This document shows positions 28,135 through 37,929 of a stretch of 64,000 bases of DNA, piece after piece. Made by a program: the position numbers and the translations under genes. Origin of the DNA: Peteryoungia ipomoeae (GTDB taxonomy: Bacteria > Pseudomonadota > Alphaproteobacteria > Rhizobiales > Rhizobiaceae); assembly GCF_004912165.1 (NCBI RefSeq), contig NZ_STGV01000001.1, positions 744,001 through 808,000 of the forward strand, written 5' to 3'. Below the pieces are notes generated by a model. The model worked only from the letters and a program-made list of their open reading frames with translations. It searched no databases and was not told where the DNA came from. Position 1 is the stretch's first letter, and every line of letters starts with the position of its first letter.

Positions 28135-28335
28135 TCAACGGAATAGCCAGGCAACCAGTGCGAACGGCAAAGCCATGACCATGATGACCGTTCCCAAACC
28201 GAGCCAGCTGGTCGAACCGCTGGCGTCAATATCGTCCGCGACCGAGGAAAGACAATCTGGCGATTGCGAGTCGGTCGGGCCATCCAGCTCGCCCGACATG
28301 CGGGCAAAGGTGAACCGTGTCGCAGTGCATATCAC
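28135..28335 (-). CDS. Possible small membrane protein
   Basis: A 66-codon frame in an otherwise gene-free stretch (27999-28438) between recJ and hom. The first ATG has GGGAGGGGGT about 11 bases upstream; a second ATG at 28297-28299 would give 54 residues. The C-terminus is a clear hydrophobic helix ('WLGLGTVIMVMALPFALVAW') after an acidic, Ser-rich part, so a tail-anchored small membrane protein is plausible. No family is recognised, and it may be spurious. Nothing else coding is seen in the gap. Confidence 0.4.
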   Translation of the reverse strand: MICTATRFTFARMSGELDGPTDSQSPDCLSSVADDIDASGSTSWLGLGTVIMVMALPFALVAWLFR

Positions 28336-28438
28336 TTCGGACCCCCTCCCAAGAATCCAAATGATGCTGCAATACTACTCGGAGTTTCGCCATTTGGCGA
28401 GGTTCGCCCTGTCGAAAACGATAGGCAAACCTGTTGGC

Positions 28439-29758
28439 TCAGCTCTTTGGTCTCTCGATGCGGATAACCTGCGGTTCTCCGATCAAATACCCCTCGCCCT
28501 TGATCGCCGACACGGCCTTGCGCACCGCACTCTCCATCGTCGCATGCGTCACCAGGATGATCGTCTGCTGCTGGCCCGGAACTGCGGCATCCTTGGCGTG
28601 CTGAACGATTGATTCGAGTGAAATCGCGTTCTCGGCCATCCGGGTTGCGATGCTGGCAAACACGCCGGTGCGATCCTGCACGGTCAGCCGGATGAAATAG
28701 CCACCCTCGTGGCTCTGCATCTCCGCCTGACGATAGGGCTCAAGCAGATGGGCGGGGCGACCGAGCACCGGAACCTTCTGTGCACCGGGGCGGCTCTTGG
28801 CAATATCCGTGATATCGCCAAGAACAGCCGATGCCGTGGCGTTGCCACCGGCGCCAGGGCCGACCATCAGCAGTTCACCGAGGATATCCGATTCCAGCGC
28901 CACAGCATTGGTCACGCCGTCCACCTGCGCGATAACGGAATCATGCGGCACCATGGTCGGGTGAACGCGCTGCTCTATGCCGCTTTCGGTTTTCTGAGCA
29001 ACGCCCAGGAGCTTGATGCGATAGCCGAGATCGGCGGCAGCGTTGATGTCTTCGATCGAGATATTCGTGATGCCCTCCAGATAGATCTGGTCGGCCGCAA
29101 TCTCGCAGCCGAAGGCAAGCGTGGTCAGGATCGACAGCTTGTGGGCCGTGTCATTGCCTTCGATATCAAAGCTCGGATCGGCTTCGGCATATCCCAGCCG
29201 CTGCGCTTCAGCGAGGCAATCCTTGAAGGATAGGCCTTCCCGCTCCATCCGCGTCAGGATGTAATTGCAGGTGCCGTTCATGATACCATAGATGCGCGAG
29301 AAGTTGTTGCCGGTCAGGGACTCGCGCAGGGTCTTGATGACCGGGATGCCGCCGGCAACCGCCGCTTCATAGTTCAAAAGCCGGCTTTTTTCCTCGGCAA
29401 GCTTGGCGAGCTCGACGCCATGACGGGCAAGCAGCGCCTTGTTGGCTGTCACCACATGCAGGCCGCGGCTGAGCGCTGCGCGCACGGAAGCCTCGGCTGC
29501 CCCTTCGGCGCCGCCAACCAACTCGACAAAGACATCGATATCGGCCTCGTTAGCCAGCTCGACCGGATCGTCGAACCAGGCGATCCCCTCCATGGCGAAG
29601 CCGCGATCTCTTGTCTTGTCGCGGGCGGAGACCGCGGCAACCGTAATCGGTCGCCCGCAGGCAACGGTCAGCGCGCTGGCGCGCTGCTCAAGGATACGGA
29701 CAAGCGAAGCGCCGACGGTCCCAAGACCCGCCACGCCGATTTTAAGGGCATCAGCCAT
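28439..29758 (-). CDS. hom: Homoserine dehydrogenase
   Basis: Reduces aspartate semialdehyde to homoserine, the branch point to threonine and methionine. 439 residues: NAD(P)-binding 'IGVAGLGTVGASLVRILEQ', catalytic region 'YEAAVAGGIPVIKTLRESL' and 'GIMNGTCNYILTRM', and a C-terminal ACT domain ('VQDRTGVFASIATRMAENAI') near residue 350 for feedback control. It follows the aminotransferase gene in the same direction with a 64-bp gap. Confidence 0.96.
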   Translation of the reverse strand: MADALKIGVAGLGTVGASLVRILEQRASALTVACGRPITVAAVSARDKTRDRGFAMEGIAWFDDPVELANEADIDVFVELVGGAEGAAEASVRAALSRGLHVVTANKALLARHGVELAKLAEEKSRLLNYEAAVAGGIPVIKTLRESLTGNNFSRIYGIMNGTCNYILTRMEREGLSFKDCLAEAQRLGYAEADPSFDIEGNDTAHKLSILTTLAFGCEIAADQIYLEGITNISIEDINAAADLGYRIKLLGVAQKTESGIEQRVHPTMVPHDSVIAQVDGVTNAVALESDILGELLMVGPGAGGNATASAVLGDITDIAKSRPGAQKVPVLGRPAHLLEPYRQAEMQSHEGGYFIRLTVQDRTGVFASIATRMAENAISLESIVQHAKDAAVPGQQQTIILVTHATMESAVRKAVSAIKGEGYLIGEPQVIRIERPKS

Positions 29759-29822
29759 AAGGCATTCCTGAAGTTTGTCTGGAGTTTGAAGCGGCCCCGG
29801 AACCAGGGCCGCCCTGATTACC

Positions 29823-31043
29823 TCAACGATGGGCGTTGAGGGAAATCACGTTGTGAAGCGTGTCGTCGGCAGAGGACAGGAACTTCTTGATGTTGCGTGC
29901 AGCCTGACGGATGCGGTGCTCGTTCTCGACCAGGGCCAGACGAACGTATTCATCGCCCATCTCGCCAAATCCGATGCCCGGTGCGACGGCCACGTCGGCC
30001 TTTTCGACCAGGAGCTTGGAGAATTCGAGCGATCCGAGATGGCGGAATTTTTCCGGAATTTTCGCCCAGGCGAACATGGTTGCATCCGGCGGCGGCACGT
30101 CAAAGCCGGCTTTGCCGAAGCTCTCAACCATCACATCGCGACGGCGCTTGTAGACGTTGCGCACCTCGGCGATATCAGAACCGTCGCCATTCAAGGCATG
30201 CGTCGCGGCAACCTGGATCGGCGTGAAGGCACCGTAGTCGAGATAGGATTTGACGCGGGTCAGCGCGGCAATCAGGCGCTCATTGCCGACGGCAAAGCCC
30301 ATGCGCCAGCCCGGCATGGAGAATGTCTTCGACATCGACGTGAACTCGACGGCGACATCCATGGCGCCCGGCACCTCAAGTACGGACGGTGGCGGGTTCT
30401 TCTCGTCGAAATAGATTTCGGAATAGGCAAGATCCGACAATACGATGATGTCGTGCTTCTTTGCGAAGGCAATGACGTCCTTGTAGAAGTCGAGGCTCGC
30501 CACCCGCGCCGTCGGATTGGACGGATAATTGATGATCAGCGCCAACGGCTTGGGGATCGAATGACGCACGGCCCGCTCGAGCGGTGGGAAGAATGTCTCA
30601 TCCGGCTCGATCGGGATCGAGCGGATCACGCCACCCGTCATCAGGAAGCCGAAGGCGTGGATCGGATAAGTCGGATTCGGGCAAAGGATCACGTCGCCAG
30701 GCGCGGTGATCGCCTGTGCCATGTTGGCAAAGCCCTCCTTGGAGCCAAGTGTCGCGACAACCTGCGTATCCGGATTCAGTTTTACGTTAAACCGCCGCGC
30801 ATAGTAGGCGGCCTGAGCACGTCGCAGGCCGGGAATGCCCTTGGACGAGGAATAGCGGTGGGTGCGCGGATCCTGGACCACTTCGCAGAGCTTGTCGACG
30901 ATCGCCTGGGGGGTCGGCAAATCGGGATTGCCCATGCCCAGATCGATAATGTCGGCGCCACCGGCTCGCGCGCTGGCTTTCAGACGGTTGACCTGTTCGA
31001 AAACATAGGGCGGCAGCCGCCGAACTTTGTGAAACTCTTCCAT
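29823..31043 (-). CDS. Class I/II PLP aminotransferase (AlaC/DapL-like)
   Basis: 406 residues, starting MEEFHKVRRLPPYVFEQVNR behind AGGGG. The PLP-binding region is 'SMSKTFSMPGWRMGFAVG', with 'INYPSNPTA' and 'DLAYSEIYFD' upstream. The N-terminal 'RRLPPYVFEQVNRLK' is typical of the group annotated as alanine transaminase AlaC or LL-diaminopimelate aminotransferase in rhizobia. Adjacency to hom suggests a role in aspartate-family or alanine metabolism, but the substrate is inferred. Confidence 0.88.
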   Translation of the reverse strand: MEEFHKVRRLPPYVFEQVNRLKASARAGGADIIDLGMGNPDLPTPQAIVDKLCEVVQDPRTHRYSSSKGIPGLRRAQAAYYARRFNVKLNPDTQVVATLGSKEGFANMAQAITAPGDVILCPNPTYPIHAFGFLMTGGVIRSIPIEPDETFFPPLERAVRHSIPKPLALIINYPSNPTARVASLDFYKDVIAFAKKHDIIVLSDLAYSEIYFDEKNPPPSVLEVPGAMDVAVEFTSMSKTFSMPGWRMGFAVGNERLIAALTRVKSYLDYGAFTPIQVAATHALNGDGSDIAEVRNVYKRRRDVMVESFGKAGFDVPPPDATMFAWAKIPEKFRHLGSLEFSKLLVEKADVAVAPGIGFGEMGDEYVRLALVENEHRIRQAARNIKKFLSSADDTLHNVISLNAHR

Positions 31044-31271
31044 CTTCAACCCCTGAAACTGCACGAAAACTGTTCGCCGCAGGCGGGTTCGTTTTTGACC
31101 AGTGATCACGCGCTCCGCAACGAACCGCAGAACCGAAGCAGCGCCAGTTTATGCCTCATGAGACAATGCGATCAAATCTTGTCTTCAATCCGCCAGCAGA
31201 GACAAAGGACGACAGGAAATGACACTCATCAGCCTCGCTGCTTTGCGAAAATTTCCCGCCAAGCGCAAGCG

Positions 31272-31670
31272 TTAATTGGCAATCGCCTTCTGTGTGTCGG
31301 CACCATGCTGGGCTGCGAGCTTTCTGAGCTCGACAAGCCGGCTCTGATACTGCGCTTCCGTGATGGCACCAGACTGGCGCGCGGTCGATAACGCCGTCAA
31401 CTGCTGCTGCAGGGCGGCGGCTTCCTCATTGCCCATCTGGACACTCGCCGCCGACAGGTTGCCGGAGAAGTTTGGATATCCATCCCGGGAGGTCGGCTGC
31501 ACCTTTGGCGCTTCCGGCTGGCTCTCGTCTTCGACACTCACTTCGAGTGCTGTTGACATGGGATTTGGGGCAGTTGGCGCGGACTGGCAACCGGCGAGCG
31601 TCAAAGCGCTTGCGGTCAAGACCATCAGGGTGAACCGGCTACGGTCCAATTGAAACAAAATGCTTTTCAC
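31272..31670 (-). CDS. Hypothetical lipoprotein with a SHOCT-like C-terminus
   Basis: 132 residues from a GTG at 31668-31670 (VKSILFQLDRSRF), which has GAGG 6 bases upstream; an ATG 15 codons earlier lacks a ribosome site. Signal 'LMVLTASALTLAGCQ' with lipobox LAGC. The C-terminus 'LSTARQSGAITEAQYQSRLV' resembles the short helical SHOCT motif. Function unknown; probably an inner- or outer-membrane lipoprotein. It is divergent from phaC. Confidence 0.68.
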   Translation of the reverse strand: MKSILFQLDRSRFTLMVLTASALTLAGCQSAPTAPNPMSTALEVSVEDESQPEAPKVQPTSRDGYPNFSGNLSAASVQMGNEEAAALQQQLTALSTARQSGAITEAQYQSRLVELRKLAAQHGADTQKAIAN

Positions 31671-31823
31671 GTCAGCCTCGGCAATCCGCTGGGTCGCGGC
31701 ACATATCATGCGCACAGAGACTAAGGTTGGTCAAAGTTCCTGGCGCCAATCGCTGGAACTTGTAGTCGTTTTCGGGCAGGATAGGCAAACATAAAAGACA
31801 ATGAGAACCGTCTGGGGGAGGTC

Positions 31824-33656
31824 ATGGACAGCACGCGCGATTCCACCGGGAGCGGCACGGCTTTCGATCCAAAGATGGTCGAACCCTATATCATCAAGGA
31901 TCCTCAATCGCTCGCGGTCAACACTGCACGCGCTCTGGAAAATCTGGGCAAAGCAGCGTCAGGTTGGCTGAAACCGCGAGAAAGCGGCGAGATTGTCGAT
32001 CCTGTCAGCGAACCCATGGCGGAACTCACGCGGACCATGGGCAAGGTTGCCGAGTACTGGATGTCGGACCCCAAGCGGACGCTGGAGGCACAGACCCATC
32101 TCTTGAACGGGGTGTTCGGTGTGTGGTCGAGATCACTCGCGCGATTCGCATCTCCTGACGAGGCAGTTGCCGACAGCTTGCCGACCGACAAGCGGTTTTC
32201 CGACGAGGATTGGCAGCGCAACCCTTTCTTTGATTTTCTCCGCCAGACATATGTTGTTCTGTCGCAATGGGCGGAAAAAATGGTCGACGAAGCCGACGGT
32301 CTGGACGACCACACGCGTCACAAGGCCTCGTTCTACATGCGACAGCTGACAGCAGCGCTTTCGCCGGCCAACTTCGTCGCGACCAACCCCCAGCTCTACC
32401 GGGAAACGGTGGCCAGTAACGGGGCCAATCTCGTCAAGGGTATGCAGATGCTCGCCGAGGATATCGCCGCCGGCGGCGGCGACCTGCGCATTCGCCAGAC
32501 CGACACAAGCAAGTTTGCCGTTGGCGAAAACATGGCCGTCACGCCGGGCAAGGTGATTGCCCAGAGCGATCTCTGCGAGATCATTCAGTATGAGGCAGCA
32601 ACCGAAACGGTTTTGAAGAGCCCGCTCCTGATTTGTCCGCCCTGGATCAACAAGTTCTACATTCTCGATCTCAACCCGCAGAAAAGCTTCATAAAATGGT
32701 GCACCGAACAGGGGCACACCGTGTTCGTGATTTCCTGGGTGAACCCTGACGAACGGCATGCCGACAAGGATTGGGAAGCCTATATTCGCGAGGGCGTGGA
32801 CTTTGCTCTCGACACCATCGAAAAGGCGACGGGCGAAACAGAGGTCAACGCCATTGGCTATTGCGTCGGCGGCACCCTGCTTGCTGCAGCACTCGCACTG
32901 CACGCACAAGAAGAGCGAACCCGAATCGCCAGCGCTACCCTTTTCACCACGCAAGTCGACTTCACCTTTGCCGGCGACCTCAAAGTGTTTGTCGATGAAG
33001 AACAGCTCTCGTCGCTTGAAGCCCGCATGAAAGACAGCGGCTACCTCGACGGCTCCAAGATGGCGGCGGCCTTCAACATGCTCCGAGCCTCCGAGCTGAT
33101 CTGGCCCTATTTCGTCAACAATTACCTGAAGGGCCAGGATCCCATGCCCTTCGATCTGCTCTTCTGGAATTCCGATTCGACCCGCATGGCGGCAGCGAAC
33201 CACTCTTTCTATCTGCGTAATTGCTACCTCAACAACACGCTGGCCAAAGGGCAGATGCAGCTTGCGGGAAAGACCCTCTCGCTAAAGGACGTGACAATCC
33301 CGATCTACAATCTCGCGACGCGCGAGGATCACATTGCACCGGCCAAATCGGTCTTTGTCGGCAGCAGCCTGTTTGGCGGCCCGGTGGACTACGTGCTGTC
33401 GGGGTCAGGCCACATTGCCGGCGTCGTCAATCCGCCGGACAAAAAGAAGTACCAATTCTGGACCAATGGCGCGCCGGTTGGCAGCTATGAGGACTGGCTT
33501 TCCGACGCAAAGGAAACGGCGGGATCATGGTGGCCGCACTGGCAGGCCTGGATCGAGGCGCTTGACGACAGGCGAGTTCCCGCCCGCAAACCTGGTGGTG
33601 GCGCCTTGAACGCAATTGCGGATGCACCAGGCTCCTACGTCATGGCCAGGGTCTGA
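31824..33656 (+). CDS. phaC: Class I polyhydroxyalkanoate synthase
   Basis: Polymerises (R)-3-hydroxyacyl-CoA to polyhydroxyalkanoate at the granule surface. 610 residues: variable N-terminal domain, then the alpha/beta-hydrolase core with the lipase-like box 'IGYCVGGTLLA' (nucleophile Cys near residue 350), Asp in 'LATREDHIAP' and His in 'GSGHIAGVVNPP'. Single-chain class I length. ATG follows GGGGGAGGTC. An inverted repeat AAGTTCC-N14-GGAACTT lies at 31734-31761 in the promoter region. phaA, phaB and phaR are not nearby. Confidence 0.96.
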   Translation: MDSTRDSTGSGTAFDPKMVEPYIIKDPQSLAVNTARALENLGKAASGWLKPRESGEIVDPVSEPMAELTRTMGKVAEYWMSDPKRTLEAQTHLLNGVFGVWSRSLARFASPDEAVADSLPTDKRFSDEDWQRNPFFDFLRQTYVVLSQWAEKMVDEADGLDDHTRHKASFYMRQLTAALSPANFVATNPQLYRETVASNGANLVKGMQMLAEDIAAGGGDLRIRQTDTSKFAVGENMAVTPGKVIAQSDLCEIIQYEAATETVLKSPLLICPPWINKFYILDLNPQKSFIKWCTEQGHTVFVISWVNPDERHADKDWEAYIREGVDFALDTIEKATGETEVNAIGYCVGGTLLAAALALHAQEERTRIASATLFTTQVDFTFAGDLKVFVDEEQLSSLEARMKDSGYLDGSKMAAAFNMLRASELIWPYFVNNYLKGQDPMPFDLLFWNSDSTRMAAANHSFYLRNCYLNNTLAKGQMQLAGKTLSLKDVTIPIYNLATREDHIAPAKSVFVGSSLFGGPVDYVLSGSGHIAGVVNPPDKKKYQFWTNGAPVGSYEDWLSDAKETAGSWWPHWQAWIEALDDRRVPARKPGGGALNAIADAPGSYVMARV

Positions 33657-33669
33657 GAAGGCATTCGAT

Positions 33670-34410
33670 TTGCAGTTCTCACCTCCCCTTGTGCCGGCAA
33701 TTCTGGTCCGCCGTTACAAGCGATTTCTCTTCGATGCGGTTTTGGACGATGGGAGCGAGATCACCGGCTTTTGCCCCAATACCGGCTCCATGCTGGGGCT
33801 CACGACACCCGGCGCCCGCATCTGGCTCTCCGATCATTTGGGGTCAGCGCGCAAATATCGCTATGCCTTCGAGCTGATCGAGGTTGATGGCACCGTCGTC
33901 GGCGTTCATGCCGCCCTTGCCAACCGCCTGGCCGAGGAAGCGATCGTCGGCGGCCTGGTCGAGGATCTCTCGAGCTATCCGGTTTTGCGGCGCGAACAGC
34001 GCTATGGTGCCAAGTCGCGGATCGATTTCCTGCTCTCAAACCCTGAGCGGCCGGACGCCTATGTCGAGGTGAAGAACGTGCATTTCACCCGGCAATCGGG
34101 TGTGGCCGAGTTCCCGGACACAGTGACGGCGCGCGGGGCTCGCCATTTGCAGGAGCTTGCCGAGATTGCCGCATCCGGTCGACGGGCGATCATGCTTTAT
34201 GTCGTGCAGCGCGACGACTGTAACCGCCTGCGGCTTTGCGGCGATCTCGATCCCGGTTATGCTTTCGCTTTCGCCGCTGCGGTTCGTGCCGGCATGGAGG
34301 CCTATGCGGTGGCCTGCCGCGTGTCCGCCGATCAAATCACCCCGATCCGTCGCATTGCGGTGGACGACCCTGCCCTTGCTGGACTAGAAGCAGCGCGACG
34401 ATACCTTTGA
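33670..34410 (+). CDS. sfsA: DNA/RNA nuclease SfsA
   Basis: SfsA family, long described as a sugar-fermentation stimulation protein and now regarded as a nuclease. The start is taken as TTG at 33670 (LQFSPPLVPAILVRRYKRFL), with GAGAAGG 8 bases upstream and 13 bp after phaC; the longer open frame overlaps phaC. 246 residues; 'NTGSMLGLTTPGARIWLS', 'RIDFLLSN' and 'AYVEVKNVHF' carry the nuclease-like acidic and Lys residues, and 'FPDTVTARGARHLQEL' is the family signature. Confidence 0.88.
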   Translation: MQFSPPLVPAILVRRYKRFLFDAVLDDGSEITGFCPNTGSMLGLTTPGARIWLSDHLGSARKYRYAFELIEVDGTVVGVHAALANRLAEEAIVGGLVEDLSSYPVLRREQRYGAKSRIDFLLSNPERPDAYVEVKNVHFTRQSGVAEFPDTVTARGARHLQELAEIAASGRRAIMLYVVQRDDCNRLRLCGDLDPGYAFAFAAAVRAGMEAYAVACRVSADQITPIRRIAVDDPALAGLEAARRYL

Positions 34411-34422
34411 CGGAAAAATGCG

Positions 34423-35250
34423 ATGGTAACCTATATCGATGCTGCTTCGGCACCCTTGAAGAATACCGGCGCGATCAGGCTCTATGGTGCTGAGGATTTC
34501 GAAGGCATGCGCCGCGCCTGCCAGCTGACGGCGCGCTGTCTCGATGCTCTGGTCGAGATCGTCCAACCCGGCGTGACCACGGCAGCCATCGATCGCTTCG
34601 TTTTCGAATACGGAATGGATCACGGTGCTCTCCCGGCAACACTGAACTATCGCGGCTACAAATATTCCGTCTGCACGTCGATCAACCATGTTGTCTGTCA
34701 CGGCATGCCGGAAGACAAACCGCTGCGCGAAGGCGATATCGTCAATATAGACGTGACCTTTCTGCTCGATGGCTGGCATGGCGATTCGAGCCGCATGTAT
34801 CCGGTCGGCCAGATCAAACGCGCGGCAGAGCGGCTGATGGAAGTCACGCATGAATGCCTGATGCGCGGCATTGCTGCGGTGCGCCCGGGCGCCCGGACCG
34901 GCGCGATCGGCGAAGCCATCCAGACCTTCGCGGAAGCCGAGCGTTGCTCGGTCGTCCGCGATTTCTGCGGCCACGGCGTTGGGCGGCTTTTCCACGACAG
35001 CCCGAACATCCTCCACTACGGCAAAGCGACTGAAGGTCCGGAGATCCGTGAGGGCATGATCTTCACGATCGAGCCGATGATCAATCTGGGCAAGCCCCAT
35101 GTGAAGGTCCTGTCTGACGGCTGGACGGCGGTCACGCGCGATCGTTCGCTCACGGCGCAATACGAACACACAGTCGGCGTCACGGCGACGGGCTGCGAAA
35201 TCTTCACGCTTTCGCCCGCTGGCCTCGACGCACCGGGCCTTACCCGCTGA
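34423..35250 (+). CDS. map: Type I methionine aminopeptidase
   Basis: Removes N-terminal Met from nascent proteins. 275 residues; metal ligands appear in 'IVNIDVTFLLDGWHGDSSRM' (two Asp), 'FCGHGVGRLFHDSP' (His), 'MIFTIEPMINLG' (Glu) and 'QYEHTVGVT' (Glu). 'SINHVVCHGMPEDKPLREGD' is also typical. ATG 12 bp after sfsA; the two are likely cotranscribed. Confidence 0.96.
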   Translation: MVTYIDAASAPLKNTGAIRLYGAEDFEGMRRACQLTARCLDALVEIVQPGVTTAAIDRFVFEYGMDHGALPATLNYRGYKYSVCTSINHVVCHGMPEDKPLREGDIVNIDVTFLLDGWHGDSSRMYPVGQIKRAAERLMEVTHECLMRGIAAVRPGARTGAIGEAIQTFAEAERCSVVRDFCGHGVGRLFHDSPNILHYGKATEGPEIREGMIFTIEPMINLGKPHVKVLSDGWTAVTRDRSLTAQYEHTVGVTATGCEIFTLSPAGLDAPGLTR

Positions 35251-35380
35251 CAACACCCTCCCATAGGCCACGATGGAAAATCACCGCAACTTGAACTTGC
35301 GTTGATGCCATTGCGTGGCACTATGCCCTCGGTAGCGCCTGTAGCACAGATGCAACCGCATTGGCCGGCAGGGATGACAC

Positions 35381-36244
35381 ATGGTGAAACCGACACTCTT
35401 CAATGGTCCGGATCGGGTGGGCGATAGCGGACTGTTTTCCGGCGCCGATCTGCAAGCGCCGGAAGGGCCGGAAGCCGATGAACGACTGTTCTTCGCCGAG
35501 AGACCGACAAAGACCCCTCGCCCCTCCGGCGCGTCACAGGGCGAACCGTCCCCCAAACCGGCCGCGCAAGCCGGGGCGCATTATCACGGCCACCGCGACC
35601 GATTGCGGGCCCGCTTCAAGGAGAGCGGTGACAGCGCGCTTGCAGATTATGAGATCCTCGAGCTGCTGCTCTTCCGCCTCATTCCTCGGCGCGATACCAA
35701 GCCAGTGGCAAAGGCCCTGCTTGCACGCTTCGGGTCTCTGGCCGGCGTCCTCGGCGCGCCCGCCAATCTGCTGCAGGAGGTGAATGGCATTGGCGAAACG
35801 GTCGCACTCGACCTTAAGCTCGTTGCCAATATTGCTCAGCGCATGCTGAAAAGCGAGCTGCGCGAAAAGCATGTTCTGTCCTCCTGGTCGTCGGTGATCG
35901 ACTACTGCCACGCAGCCATGGCCTATGAGACGACAGAGCAGTTCCGCATCCTCTTCCTCGACAAGCGCAACACCTTGATTGCCGACGAGGTCCAGGGGCG
36001 CGGTACGGTGGACCATACGCCTGTCTACCCGCGTGAAGTGGTGAAGCGGGCGCTTGAACTCTCGGCCACAGCCATCATCCTGGTCCACAACCACCCCAGC
36101 GGCGATCCCACGCCGTCGCGTGCTGATATCGACATGACACGCACAATTGTGGAAACGGCCAAACCGCTGGGGATTACCGTTCACGACCACATCATCATCG
36201 GCAAAGAAGGCCATGCGAGCCTGCGGGGCCTGAAGCTCATTTGA
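35381..36244 (+). CDS. radC: RadC/YeeS family JAB-domain protein
   Basis: 287 residues. An N-terminal disordered part of about 70 residues, a helix-hairpin-helix region ('[20 protein letters not shown]', '[14 protein letters not shown]') and the JAB/MPN metal site '[19 protein letters not shown]' near residue 235. Named for DNA repair, although that role has been questioned; a metallopeptidase-like or nuclease-associated function is possible. 130 bp follow map without another gene. Confidence 0.92.
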   Translation: MVKPTLFNGPDRVGDSGLFSGADLQAPEGPEADERLFFAERPTKTPRPSGASQGEPSPKPAAQAGAHYHGHRDRLRARFKESGDSALADYEILELLLFRLIPRRDTKPVAKALLARFGSLAGVLGAPANLLQEVNGIGETVALDLKLVANIAQRMLKSELREKHVLSSWSSVIDYCHAAMAYETTEQFRILFLDKRNTLIADEVQGRGTVDHTPVYPREVVKRALELSATAIILVHNHPSGDPTPSRADIDMTRTIVETAKPLGITVHDHIIIGKEGHASLRGLKLI

Positions 36245-36378
36245 GGGCGGCGAATGAGCCCGACGATTGCGAGGCAAGCAATTCCTCGCAATAACGAAAC
36301 AGTCAGAATGCTCTGCTAAAATCTCTCCACGAAACCGGCGATTCGTCGGCGCGGGTGAGAATTGCAGAGGTGCCTTGC

Positions 36379-37803
36379 ATGAACATGTATGATCTTGTCG
36401 TCATCGGCAGTGGACCCGCGGGACGGCGCGCCGCCATCCAGGCGGCCAAGCTCGACAAGAAGGTTCTTGTCATTGAAAAAGGGACCCGCGTGGGTGGCGT
36501 TTCCGTCCACACCGGCACCATTCCCTCCAAGACCCTGCGCGAAACAGCACTGAACCTCACCGGCTGGCGCGAGCGCGGTTTTTATGGCCGCAGCTACCGG
36601 GTGAAGCAGGAAATCAACGCTGATGACCTACGCCGTCGCCTGCTGATCACCCTTGATCATGAGGTCGAGGTGCTTGAGCATCAGTTCTCCCGCAATCGCG
36701 TGCATCACTTGCGTGGCAAGGCGCATTTCATCGATGCGCATACGATTGAAGTGATCAAGGAGGATGGTGAGGTTCTGCATGTCGGCGCTACCGCCGTACT
36801 GCTTGCCGTTGGCACACGTCCCTTCCGCCCCTCGCATATCCCCTTTGATGGCTCAAGCATCATCGACAGCGACGAGATTCTTGAAATCAAGCATCTGCCG
36901 CGTTCTCTGGTCGTGATCGGTGCCGGCGTCATCGGGATCGAATACGCGACGATCTTTTCGGCTCTCGACACCGCCGTAACAGTGATCGAACCGCGCGACA
37001 CGATGCTCGACTTCATCGACAAGGAGATTGTCGAGGATTTCACCTACCAGTTGCGCGACCGCAATATGAAGCTCGTCTTTGGCCAGACCGTGGAAGCGGT
37101 CGAGAAGGTCGATGGCAAATGCCGCGTGACCTTGAAGAACGGTCGCGTCATCAGCGCCGAGATGGTCCTCTATGCAGCCGGCCGGGTTGGCGCCGTCGAC
37201 AGCCTCAATCTTCAAGCAATCGGCCTCGAGGCCGACAATCGCGGCCGTCTAAAGGTCAATCCGGAAACCTTTCAGACGGCGGTGCCGCACATCTATGCCG
37301 CGGGCGATGTGGTCGGCTTTCCGTCGCTGGCCTCGACCTCGATGGAACAAGGCCGGATTGCTGCCCGTCACGCAGTCGGCGCGCCGTCGCAGGATCCGCC
37401 GCAGTATTTCCCCTATGGCATCTATGCCGTGCCGGAGATCTCCACTTGCGGTCTCACCGAAGAAGAGGTCATCCAGCGCGGCATTCCCTATGAGACTGGC
37501 ATCGCGCATTTCCGCGAGACCTCGCGCGGCCATATCATGGGTCTCGACAGCGGCATGCTGAAGATGATCTTCTCGTTGAAGACACGCCGCCTTCTGGGCG
37601 TCCACATCGTCGGCGAAGGCGCCACGGAACTCGTCCATATTGGCCAGGCCGTGCTGAACCTGAAGGGCACCGTGGAATACTTCGTTGAAAACACCTTCAA
37701 TTACCCGACACTGGCGGAGGCCTACAAGATTGCGGGTCTTGATGCCTGGAACCGCATGGGCGAGCTGAAGGTGGAGAAGCAGGAGCGCAAGGCGGCAGAG
37801 TGA
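36379..37803 (+). CDS. sthA: Soluble pyridine nucleotide transhydrogenase
   Basis: FAD enzyme that balances NADH and NADPH pools. 474 residues: FAD site 'YDLVVIGSGPAGRRAAIQAA', NAD site 'LVVIGAGVIGIEYATIFSAL' near residue 175, and 'HIYAAGDVVGFPSLAS'. The position of the redox-active disulfide of related disulfide reductases reads 'GGVSVHTGTIPSKTL', with both cysteines gone, which is normal for SthA and separates it from lipoamide dehydrogenase and mercuric reductase. ATG at 36379 follows AGAGG. Confidence 0.94.
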   Translation: MNMYDLVVIGSGPAGRRAAIQAAKLDKKVLVIEKGTRVGGVSVHTGTIPSKTLRETALNLTGWRERGFYGRSYRVKQEINADDLRRRLLITLDHEVEVLEHQFSRNRVHHLRGKAHFIDAHTIEVIKEDGEVLHVGATAVLLAVGTRPFRPSHIPFDGSSIIDSDEILEIKHLPRSLVVIGAGVIGIEYATIFSALDTAVTVIEPRDTMLDFIDKEIVEDFTYQLRDRNMKLVFGQTVEAVEKVDGKCRVTLKNGRVISAEMVLYAAGRVGAVDSLNLQAIGLEADNRGRLKVNPETFQTAVPHIYAAGDVVGFPSLASTSMEQGRIAARHAVGAPSQDPPQYFPYGIYAVPEISTCGLTEEEVIQRGIPYETGIAHFRETSRGHIMGLDSGMLKMIFSLKTRRLLGVHIVGEGATELVHIGQAVLNLKGTVEYFVENTFNYPTLAEAYKIAGLDAWNRMGELKVEKQERKAAE

Positions 37804-37929
37804 AGGGGCCAATCCAAATCGCCCCGATCGGCGACAAGACGGGCTGACCGTCGCGGCAAATCATGCCAGATTGGGCAATCACCCGCGAAGATAGCTGTCC
37901 CCGGCGATTTCATTTGCAAAGTCTGTTTT

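Noticed and set aside
31219-31275. An 18-codon frame MTLISLAALRKFPAKRKR behind GACAGGAA
   Set aside because: Basic and short, overlapping the stop of the convergent lipoprotein gene; a leader-peptide role is not supported by any following rightward gene within reach.
29829-31391. A 520-codon + strand frame opposite the aminotransferase gene
   Set aside because: GC-rich antisense shadow with no recognisable motifs, while the reverse strand encodes a full PLP aminotransferase with a good ribosome site.
36499-36545. Missing redox cysteines in the SthA flavoprotein, suggesting a damaged dehydrogenase
   Set aside because: Absence of this disulfide is the normal condition in soluble transhydrogenases, so it is not a defect.
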